A stretch of DNA of 64,000 nt from Symsagittifera roscoffensis. Taxonomy: Eukaryota > Xenacoelomorpha > Acoela > Convolutidae. Below, one piece after another: positions 23,353-32,511 of this stretch. The DNA lies in assembly GCF_963678635.1 (NCBI RefSeq), contig NC_087064.1, positions 42,852,411-42,916,410 of the forward strand. The letters run 5' to 3'. The notes beneath the pieces were generated by a model that did not search any database, was not told the DNA's origin, and worked only from the letters and a program-made list of their open reading frames with translations. Position 1 is the stretch's first letter. Each line of letters starts with the position of its first letter. Both the position numbers and the translations under genes were made by a program.

Positions 23353-25234
23353 AAAAAACGTTCCGGGACTTTTAAAAATCTCATCCGAGGCCCTCCCGGA
23401 TACGTTCTTTCGTGCTATAATGCTATAGGAACTAACTAGGAAGGGTGTATTTTCCATCCGTAGGCCCTTCCGGATCGTAGTTAAGCCTCTTATTCTGCTA
23501 TTCTACTCGACTGTGAAGATCCTTCTAATTAGCCTAGTTTCGACTCGACTATTGTTTTCTGGGTTTTAAGCCCTCCCTGTTTGTCTAGAACAGCGTAAAA
23601 TTGCCTTATTCAACCGTTACTACCGAAAAGTTTCACAAAACGTGAAGATCGGTCTACCTTCACTTATTGGTAATACTGCTAAAATTAGTCTTAAAAATTT
23701 TTTACGCTTACTTTTTTCCGGATAATTGAAAACTTTATGAGTAAGCTCACCTAATTTTTGATCTAATGGTACCAAGATCAATTGGATCTGTTCAGTAGTT
23801 CCAAAGTTATTAAACAACACGTCTTTTTTCTAAAGTCAAGAAACTTTCTCTCTTATAGGTTTCGCGTAAATTTTTTTTTCGCAATTCTTATCTTTTCGAC
23901 CTAAAAATTATTGATCCGAGCTCAAGAGGCCTCTATTCTTCTAGTTCAATGCAAAAGTCCCGATCTAAAACGTTCCAGCTGAAAAAAAAATATTTTTGGT
24001 TACTTCCGGATTGATGAGTCCACTAAATCAAACACGTTAAGTCCGATTTCACTGTAACCCGGAAGGTTACCGGCAAACGGGTTTTAAAACCTGTCGATTC
24101 ACAAGCGAGCGAACGCTGTCCGAACAACAATTTTTACTGTCCTAACTCAAAATCTTTAATAAATTTTCTTATTTTGTAGCGTTTCTTTTTTAAAAAAAAT
24201 AAAGAAAATTCGGTTTTTGGTACCCAATTAGTTCCAACCTTTTCTGAACTAAACTCAACCGGTTCTACCAAATATACTAGTACAGTTACGATGTAAGTTT
24301 TAATTTTGCAATTCTTTCCGTTTCAAAATTATCGATATCTCAAAAATAGCAATTTGTGGGGGGATCAAAATATCGCTTTTTGACCCAAAAAACCGGTCTG
24401 CTTACTGTGTTTTTCTCTGAAAACGGTATAGAAGTATTTAGATAGGCTGTATAAATAGTAATACTAGTAAAATTATACCCCTCCGGGTTGGTTCAATACC
24501 CAAAATAAGGTGCTTAACTCGGAAATTTGCAATTCGGAGAAGGGTCACTTCAGTGCAGTCACTGTCGAGCCCCCCACAGGTTGGTATCTTAATTTCTGTA
24601 AGATAAGAGATACAAAACTTGTTACCGATACCCAACAGTCGATTGTTGTTGTCCTTGACCCTTCTTGTCGCTCCTTGCACTGCTTGCCGGATCACACTTC
24701 TTCTCTAATCCCGAGACCCTTCCGGATTCAGCGCAAAATAGCATTAACGTGCTTAAATACTCAAATAACCCTACAGTACAAGCACCACAAACGGGCCACA
24801 AATTTGATCGTAACGATCCTGACTGATATAAATGCCTATAAAAACAATATCGTCTGGGGGGATGATTTCTACTGATTTTATATATATATATGTATTTTTA
24901 TCGGTTATTTAGTTGTTTTTTGTTTTTTCTTAGAACCTATAGTACTTTTTGTTTGGTTTCTTGTAAATCTTTAAGCGTTTCTGGTCACAAACCTCTCAGG
25001 GATTGACGGGACAGCCAATCCCCCCACCCTTGCTGGTATGTGAATTCTCGGTCTTAACTAGGTTAAAAAGCTATTTACGGGAATCTGGAAGGCTTTCGCG
25101 TTCCAAACTACCCTTCTGCCCCAGTAGTCAGGGCCTTGTTTTGAGCAGCCGCTCGGCGCGGAGTGCTCGTTAAAGGTTCTGCCGGTCATGATGTTAAAAA
25201 AGAAAAACACCCAGGAGCGCCATAAAAACATCTA
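23353..25234. other. No gene seen
   Basis: The stretch contains isolated minisatellite-like strings (CCCTTCCGGAT at 23460 and 24717, CCCTCCGGGTTGG at 24480) and a TA run at 24876-24890. No exon, RNA gene or element is supported. Confidence 0.45.
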
Positions 25235-25830
25235 TGTAACGTTCGCCCGGAAGTCCATATCGACGGAAAACAAAGCTAGGTTCTAAAACGACTAGCTAGC
25301 GTCTAATTACAGCTCAACATGCTTTTCAACGTCTCTGTCAAAGTCAGTTCTTTTGGTGGTCTTTCTAACATCGGGTCGATAAAAAAAACGTTACTGTTTC
25401 CGGCTTCGATCAGAACGCTCTAATTAACTTAATTATATGCAAAAATAGTGAGCTCATGGCTGGGTCTCAGTATCCCCAGACCACGAGGTCACTCCCAAAA
25501 ACAGGGCTACTACTTATTTATTATATTACGATTGTTTTTGTTCAGTAAACAAAAAACATCATCTCCATCGAAGATGGATAAACCCTTTCCCTCAACTCCT
25601 AGCTTCTCATGATCTGAAAATGAATTTAGATAGATGTTAATTGAATTCAATTCAGAACATCTCCAGGAAAATAAAATTTTAAAAAATACAATTCGAGTCT
25701 CCCTCCCGAGACCCCTCCGGATTCTGGAATCCAGGGAAATAACGTCCTTACTCTTTGTGGAAGGCTGAACACGCAAGCCGTCCCACCACCCTTCCTTGTT
25801 CTTGGGATTCGCGTTGTAACGATTGTTGCG
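25235..25830 (-). mobile_element. 5'-truncated LINE copy
   Basis: About 590 bp match the 3' end of the LINE at 15547-16126 with many substitutions, in the same orientation. Homology begins at the same 3' point and stops near 25830, as expected for incomplete target-primed reverse transcription. At the stop point the sequence folds back on itself: GTTGTAACGATTGT, a short loop, then its inverted copy. Confidence 0.85.
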
Positions 25831-26568
25831 GCACAATCGTTACAACTCGGAATGGTCTTTGTAAAGTTTTCTTCAATCTCGATCACAATTTCCGTTCACT
25901 GCTTTACTTCACGAGTTTTGTTGTTGTTCTGTCTGAGACTAACTGTTGTTGTTGTGTGTTTTCGCCGTTTCAGTTGGTGCGAAATTTGGACGTTGTCGCG
26001 TGTCTTTCTTTTTGAACGAATTTTTAAAAATTAACATGAAACTCCAAATTAACCCTTCCGCGTTCGTCAAAATGAACGACTAAGACCACTAATTTGTTAA
26101 AACCGTTAACTTTCCCACTCCGATCTCACAATAAAATTTCGAGTTCTGTTTTTGCATTTTCGTACATTCTGGTCGAATGTCACAACTTTTATGATGGTGG
26201 AACTTTATACAAGTCGATACACCAGTGAGAAAGAAGCATCTTACACAGCCTAGCAAAAATCTAGGAGAGGGCGGTGTATCCACTGGCATAAAATTTGACT
26301 GGCATAAAATTGAAAATTGTATCGACTAGCATAAAAATCCAAAAAAAATTCAATGAAGTACATTAATTGTTTCAAACAGAAACAATTACTGGCCAAATTG
26401 AATCATTATAAACAAAATATTGATTAACCGTACACTTCGTGACCCTACTTAGAAAATTTCCCGTTAGCCAAGTTGTAATTTTGAAAACTATTTCTGTATA
26501 AAATCTGTATTTTGAACAAACTCACTAATAAAATTGGAAATTGGACCACGTGACCATGTGAACATCCT

Positions 26569-26700
26569 CCGAGTCTGTTTAACTATCTCGTCTCTTTTGC
26601 CAAATGGGGAGATTCGTGAGATTGTCTTATGATTCCGAGTCTGTTTAACTATCTCGTCTCTTTTGCCAAATGGGGAGATTCGTGAGATTGTCTTATGATT
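26569..26700. repeat. 66-bp perfect tandem duplication
   Basis: Two identical 66-bp units (26569-26634 and 26635-26700) starting CCGAGTCTGTTTAACTATC. The surrounding 25831-27657 stretch has no supported gene. Confidence 0.93.
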
Positions 26701-26949
26701 AACCGTTGATTTATTTTTTGTAGGGGGACTCGATCGAGGTACTCGAAGGTGTGGGCGTATGGTAGGGGGTAAGCGTATGATTGCAATTTTCTTTTTCTCA
26801 GAAATGCAAGTTTGTTTCGAACGGATTATGACTGTTCTTTAATATTTCTGATAAATAAAGCTATCAAATTATGCTAGTCGATACTTTTTCATGTTTTTCA
26901 AGCATGTTTCATATCGAGTAGTCTCACATTTCTCATCAAACAACAAAAT

Positions 26950-27139
26950 AGTTGCAGCTCATTTCTTGATTTTTAAAAAAAGCCAAATGACCACATTTTT
27001 GAGGTAAAATTTTGGTTGAGCATTTAAGCAACTTTTGCTATCTTCTTTCTTGTCTAATATGAACTCAATTTGAAAAAAAATTAATTTGAATTTTTAAATT
27101 TTGTTCAATTTGATCGGTTAATTTAAATCAGCAATGTAT
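26950..27139. mobile_element. Half-copy relic of the 11300 MITE
   Basis: The text resembles the right arm of the 11300-12031 element in order: TTCTTGATT, AAAGCCAAATGACC, GGTAAAATTTT, AAGCAACTTTTGCTA, TTGTCTAATATGAACTCAATTTG and, near the end, TTTAAATCAGCAATGTATA. The left arm is missing or too diverged. Confidence 0.5.
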
Positions 27140-27657
27140 AAATCGGCGAAAATCAAACGAATTATTGGCAGCTTTTTTTGAACTCGATCGGATCGTTTCT
27201 TTGATCTGAGGGATCTACTGAACTATCTCCTTCCTTTTCAGAAGGTAGATTGCTAAGTAGTTTAGGTTTTCGACCAATCATAATGCAGCAAAATTAGAAT
27301 TCTCAATACACAGCTCTAGTGCTAATTACTGTGTTTATTCATAGGGGTGGAGATTCTTTAAAAGATACCATGGGGGGATTGTTAAGTAGATCCGACCTGA
27401 GAGTGAATGGCAAGGTCATTTCTGCTTTCATTGATGGCGCACTTCGCAGCAGACGTTTCAGTCTTGCTTCATGCTGAAAACTTATTTTTCTTTCAGGCTA
27501 GGTGTTTTATGTGTGAGTGTTCAATGAAAAATCTATTTGTTTTCGAAATTTTTATCAAACCATTTTTTTGTTGAATTTTGAAGTGGTTTGTGAAATAACT
27601 AATATCAGATTTGAGTTTTTTCTTGTGTAAGCGAAGTGTCAAATTTGAAAAATGCAG

Positions 27658-27977
27658 GTGAAAGTTGTGGATCCATCCAGCGGAGGGAGACAGAAACACA
27701 GCGACGACAAAGATGTGAACGAGGTCAGTGGCCGCTACGGCAAAGTTTGTGGAAATGGTGCGTATTTCACAGAAGATCCACAACAGGCTGCCGACTACAG
27801 TGCATTTAAAAATGGAAAGATGGAAGGCTACACCTGCATGTTCGAGGTGCGGCTGAAACCAGTGAAAACTCGCATACCAGAGAAGGAACTGGCTTACAGA
27901 ATTGTTAACGAACCCCAGTACGCCAGGCCCACCGGAATCTGCGTTTTTGTCGGCAACAGCAAATTGAAACAATTCGG
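27658..27977 (+). CDS. Exon 2 of ART-GTPase gene: Y-motif part of ADP-ribosyltransferase-like domain
   Basis: The exon begins after an acceptor (TGCAG) at 27657 in phase 0 and ends at 27977 in phase 2 before a GTGGGT donor, giving 106 full codons. It contains V-C-G-N-G-A-Y-F-T-E-D (about residues 29-40) and A-A-D-Y about ten residues later, the pattern of the second NAD-binding motif in PARP-like ARTs (G-x-G-x-Y-F ... A..Y). A Y-T-C-M-F-E-V-R-L-K-P strand and a closing Y-A-R-P-T-G-I-C-V-F strand follow, as in this group. The third catalytic (Glu-type) residue is not certain. Reading straight through the donor gives a 165-codon frame whose last 57 codons look like intron. Such domains attach ADP-ribose to proteins, but substrate and activity here are unknown. 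Confidence 0.65.
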
Positions 27978-28544
27978 GTGGGTTAATCGAGCAAAAATTG
28001 ATCTTAAGTCGAATCGAACCCTTTTCTCTGAAATGTTGAGTTTAATTTTAAAAATGCAAAATACTCGGCCCAATGGTCGCAGTGCAGACAGTTTTTTTCG
28101 CTCAAAGTCTTGCAAATACTTAAACACCTCACGTTGGCCAATTTTATAGTGCATTTCTATTATAAGTGACACTGAATGTGGGGAAGACTTTTAGCTAGGT
28201 CCTGCTCATTTTTTTGTTCGTTTTTGTTTAGTTAGAACTTTTCTCGCCGATGATTATTTGTGGTACCTGCTTTTGCGTAGGAAAAAATAAAAAAATCTAA
28301 AACACACGCGAATACCACGTTCCTCGCCATTTTCAATGGTCGGAACAAAGCGTGAAGTATTTCTAGCTTCGACAGTAGATATTGATTCAGTTTTCTCAAA
28401 TTGGGGTATTTTTTTTCAATGTGTCGAAGAGCTTCAAATCATATACATTTTCTTTTGAAGCCTGCAAATTGAAGTTTTTTCGGTTTCCTTGCGTTCATTG
28501 ACATTTTTCAAACTATCTGTGGGTTGTGTTTACTTATTATCCTT

Positions 28545-28824
28545 TGTGGTGCGTCGTTGTTTAGTCTTAAACATGACGTCAACAGTGTGCTAGCTATTCG
28601 TGCTAAATTCCATTATCGGTCAAGGTCGTTACCGACCTGCCAATCCACTCTAGCCTTAACAGCATGCGCTCTCTATTCATTCTCTTCAACTTATGAAAGA
28701 TTTCAGTTGTATTTACTTCTATTGTCATGACATAATTTAAATACTAATCTATCTATATTATTTACATGATAACATAACAAGGAGAATTGATTCTTGTTTT
28801 AAAACTGTCTTTCGACAATTCACA
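28545..28824 (+). repeat. 5' LTR of copy B
   Basis: 280 bp, TGTGGTGCG...ATTCACA. It differs from the 3' LTR at three positions (C/A, C/T and A/G). Its last base is also the A of the gag start codon. Confidence 0.97.
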
Positions 28825-29549
28825 TGGCGCAGCCAGCAGTTTCGACCTCAGAGGATCGAACTGACCTGTTGGGCGTATCCGTATTTTGGCATAAACCAAC
28901 TGCGGACCCACCACATAGCTGGGATTCGTGGATAGGTCAATTCAATTTGGCAATTACTCTAAGAGAGAGATGCGATCCACGAGAGTTATTAAAACCTCCG
29001 GGTGTCGTACACGACGATCCTGCTCCAAAACCAGAAGTTGTGGGGGCGGATGAAGATGCTGCAGCAATCGCAAGTCGTATTGCACGTAATGACGCGGCGG
29101 TCCGGAAAGTCACAGAAATGAATGAAGAGCGCCGGGCGAAAGGTCCCTGAATTGCACCAGGAGTGTATTATTTCGAGGTTGAACAACGTGTTAAATCTCG
29201 TTTATTTTTCTCGCTCGGCTCAGAAGGGAGGAAAAGATTCCTCCAAAATTATCCACATGCGGATCTGAGCGAATTAACGTTTCGGGAATTCCATGAATTC
29301 TGTGTTCTCCTATTCAGAAAGGAGAAAAATTTCATCATCGAACGTATGCAAATATACAACGCGGTACATTCAGACCGAGAAAGTTTGGAAGCATTCTATT
29401 TAAGTTTGACGGGACAAGCCGCCCTGTGTGGATGGACAATTGATCAAGAAAAGGAAGTCGTACGAGATATCTTCATTGCCAAAATGAGATATAGGATATT
29501 CAGAGAGAATTATGTATTCATCCAGGTGCTACTCCGGAGGATTCTTTGA
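28824..29549 (+). pseudogene. gag: gag N-terminal region of copy B, with in-frame stop
   Basis: From ATG 28824 the frame reads to a TGA at 29148-29150 and continues open in the same frame to 29549. The related copy A has a sense codon at this stop, inside the shared EERRA(K/R)GP...YY block, so the TGA is a lesion (or, less likely, a readthrough site). The second part (VEQRVKSRLFFSLGSEGRKR...) is capsid-like. Near 29485-29500 the homologous reading moves to the pol frame, where an I-Q-R-E-L-C-I-H-P-G-A-T-P block appears, so a one-base indel also separates this frame from the rest of gag-pol. The first residues MAQPA are encoded by the primer-binding site. Confidence 0.8.
28825..28842 (+). promoter_or_regulatory. 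Primer-binding site
   Basis: TGGCGCAGCCAGCAG starts directly after the LTR, where a tRNA 3' end (ending ...CGCCA) would prime minus-strand synthesis. The same string with one change follows the LTR of copy A at 7541. The tRNA species is not identified. Confidence 0.75.
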
Positions 29550-32371
29550 AATCAGCTTTACTGCAAGAAAAGGGAGCACAAACGGCCACCGATTTGCAAA
29601 GGCAACTCGGGAGTTCGTCGTCGTCGGGCAATTATTCCCAGGCAGGTGCTACCTTGGGTCAGAATTCCCGGATAAAACAGGAACCCACCTTCTCTGTCCA
29701 GGGTAAGAAACTTTCGGACAGGATTAATCGGGCACAGAATAGTAAGAAAAAGGGGATCAACGAGAAATCGAAGTCGTGTTATTTCTGTGGTAACAGATTC
29801 TCAACAAACCACAAGCAGAGTTGTCCAGCCAGAAATGTTACTTGCAGGAACTGTGACAAAAAGGGTCACTTTGCCAAATGTTGTAACTCTAAGAATGTAG
29901 CGAACGTGGAAGCTGAGTCAGATGAGACAGTGGAAGAAACTTGTAATTTCATCGCGTCCGATAGTGAGTCGGAATTCACTGTTTTATCTGTAGCAGCAGT
30001 GAAACCAAGTCTCCCAATTAGGTCAGTGAAAAAGTTGGAGGTGGTCAATGCCGCCACGGGCAAGTTACGTTCCATCCAGATAACACTACGTTGTGGTAAG
30101 ACGTTTTTCAATGCAACAGTGGATACTGGGAGTCCAGCCTCCTTCGTGAATAAGAAGACAGCAGACTATATTCTGAAAACGGTTCCTTCAGCCAAGTTCT
30201 TCACGGTTCAAGAAAGTCCAATTGATACAGTATACGTTGACTATAATCGGAAGAAAATTGAATTGATGGTCACGTTAATTATGGATGTATCATCTTTGGG
30301 ATGGCATATCAAGTCTGCAAAATTCCTTATTTCAGAAAATCGCACACGTTGTTTACTGGGTTTGGATTTGCAACCCCAATTGGGAGTAAGAACAACGCAA
30401 GTTAGACCAGATCGTCCTTTGGTGGGAGAAGTCTCCCAATCAAACCCGAATTTAACATCGGATTCATGGAAATCTCACTTTCACCAGAAGTTCCATCGGG
30501 TATTCAGTAGAATTGGCAAAGCCAAAAACCACAAAGTATTCTCTACGTTCAAGTCTCCACTCGTCCCCATTCAAGAAAAGGGTAGGAGAGTGCCGGTGCA
30601 TATTCAAGATAAAGTTGGTCAGGAAATCCAAAAACTCATTCATGAAGGGCACGTGGTTAAATTGAATAAATGTACCAGTGAGTATTTCATCTCTCCGATA
30701 GTAATTACGGCCAAGAAAGATGGTTCTGTGAAATTAGCTATGGACGCTAAACCTATGAATGAACAAATTCATAAGAACCATTACCAAATGCCGAATTTGT
30801 TGGAACTATTGGACTCGGCCGCCCAGATAATCACGTCGGACATTTCAGGAGATGTTTGGTTTACGTCCTTAGATTTAAAATATGCCTTCAGCCAGATTCC
30901 GCTCAGTGAGGAAGTTAGTCGACATTGCAATTTCAATATCGTCTGTGGAGAACAAACTGGCACGTATCGGTTCAAGACGGGGTTTTATGGTCTAACGGAC
31001 ATGCCAAAGGAATTCCAAAAAGCGATGGACAATACTCTCCAGGGTCTGTCAGGGGTATTTTGTTTCCTTGATGATATTCTGATTGTTTCGAAGGGTTCAG
31101 TCGAGGATCACAATATTCTTGTAGACAAGGTGATAAGTCGTCTGGATAAAGAAGGTTTTGCTCTGAAATTTTCGAAATGCGAATTTTCCTTGAATCAATT
31201 ATCTTGGTTAGGATACGATATTGATTCAGAAGGATACAGACCGAAACGTTCTAAGATAGAGGCAGTACTTGCTCTGGAACCACCAAGAACACTCAAACAA
31301 CTCCGTTCATTCATGGGCATACTCAACCACCTACAACGATTTTTGCCGAATCTTCAGGTCCATTCCGACCAATTACGCCCGCCACTGACGGCAGGTAATA
31401 AAAGCAAATTTGTGTGGGGGGAATGTCAGCAAATGGCGTTTAGTAACATCTTGCAGTTGATCGCGAACATAACAAAAATGTATCACTATGACCAAAGTCG
31501 GAACTCGCGGGTGAAATGTGACGCCAGTCATAGTGGTCTGGGTGCTGCATTAGAACAGGAAATAGAAGAGGATGTTTGGGTGCCAATTGCTTTTGCATCA
31601 CGTTTTCTAAACGATCAGGAGAAGAAATACAGTACCAATGAATTAGAACTTCTGGCGATCGTATGGTCGTGTGAGCATTTTCGAACGTACTTGTTAGGGA
31701 ATCATTTCGTGATTCTAACTGATCACAAAGCAATCATATCTGCATTAAAGACGAACCGCGGAAACAAAACTTATCAGTCACGTTTAACTAGATGGGCTGA
31801 TAGGTTATTACCTTTCGATTTCGATATCTTCCATATCTCCGGCTGTAAGCTAGGAATCGTGGATTACTTATCTCGTTTCCCAACATTTGAAGCTCCACGA
31901 CCAAGCAGTTTTGACGAACAATATGTCGTCAAATGCATTAGTCGATTCTTTGATGCGTGTGAATTCTTGGACGGTTGGGCCAGGCATTATACTTCAACTG
32001 AGGAGTTATCTGAAACCGCGGAAGTATGTCAGGATTATGTCGTGCCTGACCAAATTAACCTAGTTGAGTTATTGGGAAATTGTCAGTCTCGGATCAATTG
32101 TCCCGATACCAACAGTTCACTTGTTGCATCGAACAAATTTGGAAACATACCGGTAGAGGGCGTCTTAATTCAAGACATTCAATCTACACCGAAAGGTTTA
32201 TATCCGCTAGAGGGCGACAAAATGTTAGCCATTAGTCAAAATAACTCCTCTAATCTATCGATTCTTTCTCCGCTAGAGGGCGTCCAACGTGTTGGCTCAT
32301 ATTCTAGCCAATCAGCGTTGAGTATTTTGCCACTTTCTCAGCATGGATCACAATTTATCTGCCAATTCTAA
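29546..32371 (+). CDS. pol: gag C-terminus and pol: nucleocapsid, protease, RT, RNase H
   Basis: This is a 941-codon open frame; the nominal first codon is TTG and the true reading continues from gag. It has two zinc knuckles (CYFCGNRFSTNHKQSC and CRNCDKKGHFAKCC, about residues 77-110), an aspartic protease motif VDTGSPASFV (about 191), and reverse transcriptase with the catalytic FCFLDDILIV (about 503-512). RNase H follows with CDASHSGLGAALEQ, NELELLAIVW, LTDHKAII and the closing GIVDYLSRF. All expected catalytic acids are visible. The frame ends about 160 codons after RNase H with a Ser/Asn-rich tail containing three copies of a (G/C)TAGAGGGCG string. The integrase is in the next frame. Confidence 0.93.
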   Translation: MKSALLQEKGAQTATDLQRQLGSSSSSGNYSQAGATLGQNSRIKQEPTFSVQGKKLSDRINRAQNSKKKGINEKSKSCYFCGNRFSTNHKQSCPARNVTCRNCDKKGHFAKCCNSKNVANVEAESDETVEETCNFIASDSESEFTVLSVAAVKPSLPIRSVKKLEVVNAATGKLRSIQITLRCGKTFFNATVDTGSPASFVNKKTADYILKTVPSAKFFTVQESPIDTVYVDYNRKKIELMVTLIMDVSSLGWHIKSAKFLISENRTRCLLGLDLQPQLGVRTTQVRPDRPLVGEVSQSNPNLTSDSWKSHFHQKFHRVFSRIGKAKNHKVFSTFKSPLVPIQEKGRRVPVHIQDKVGQEIQKLIHEGHVVKLNKCTSEYFISPIVITAKKDGSVKLAMDAKPMNEQIHKNHYQMPNLLELLDSAAQIITSDISGDVWFTSLDLKYAFSQIPLSEEVSRHCNFNIVCGEQTGTYRFKTGFYGLTDMPKEFQKAMDNTLQGLSGVFCFLDDILIVSKGSVEDHNILVDKVISRLDKEGFALKFSKCEFSLNQLSWLGYDIDSEGYRPKRSKIEAVLALEPPRTLKQLRSFMGILNHLQRFLPNLQVHSDQLRPPLTAGNKSKFVWGECQQMAFSNILQLIANITKMYHYDQSRNSRVKCDASHSGLGAALEQEIEEDVWVPIAFASRFLNDQEKKYSTNELELLAIVWSCEHFRTYLLGNHFVILTDHKAIISALKTNRGNKTYQSRLTRWADRLLPFDFDIFHISGCKLGIVDYLSRFPTFEAPRPSSFDEQYVVKCISRFFDACEFLDGWARHYTSTEELSETAEVCQDYVVPDQINLVELLGNCQSRINCPDTNSSLVASNKFGNIPVEGVLIQDIQSTPKGLYPLEGDKMLAISQNNSSNLSILSPLEGVQRVGSYSSQSALSILPLSQHGSQFICQF

Positions 32372-32511
32372 TCTCATTGTGGATTATTACTTTGGCCGTG
32401 AGCGGTTGTCATCTGTTGTCGTTACTAATCAATCTTTTTGTCTTGATTTCATCATATCGGATTGGTTGGAGTGCAGTTAGATTATTGAGTGCTTTTCTTT
32501 TTCAGACTGCA

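Noticed and set aside
21420-23457. Long minus-strand frames rich in Gly/Pro/Phe, looking like a repeat protein
   Set aside because: They exist in several frames at once and follow the 25-bp minisatellite exactly; by-products of the repeat.
27346-27477. A 43-codon plus-strand frame after an ATAG acceptor just upstream of exon 2
   Set aside because: It ends in TGA without a good donor and adds nothing recognisable to the ART domain; exons 1 and 2 join in phase without it.
32377-32511. Hydrophobic N-terminal stretch of the integrase ORF read as an envelope or signal segment
   Set aside because: It precedes the integrase rather than following it, and reading probably starts at ATG 32512.
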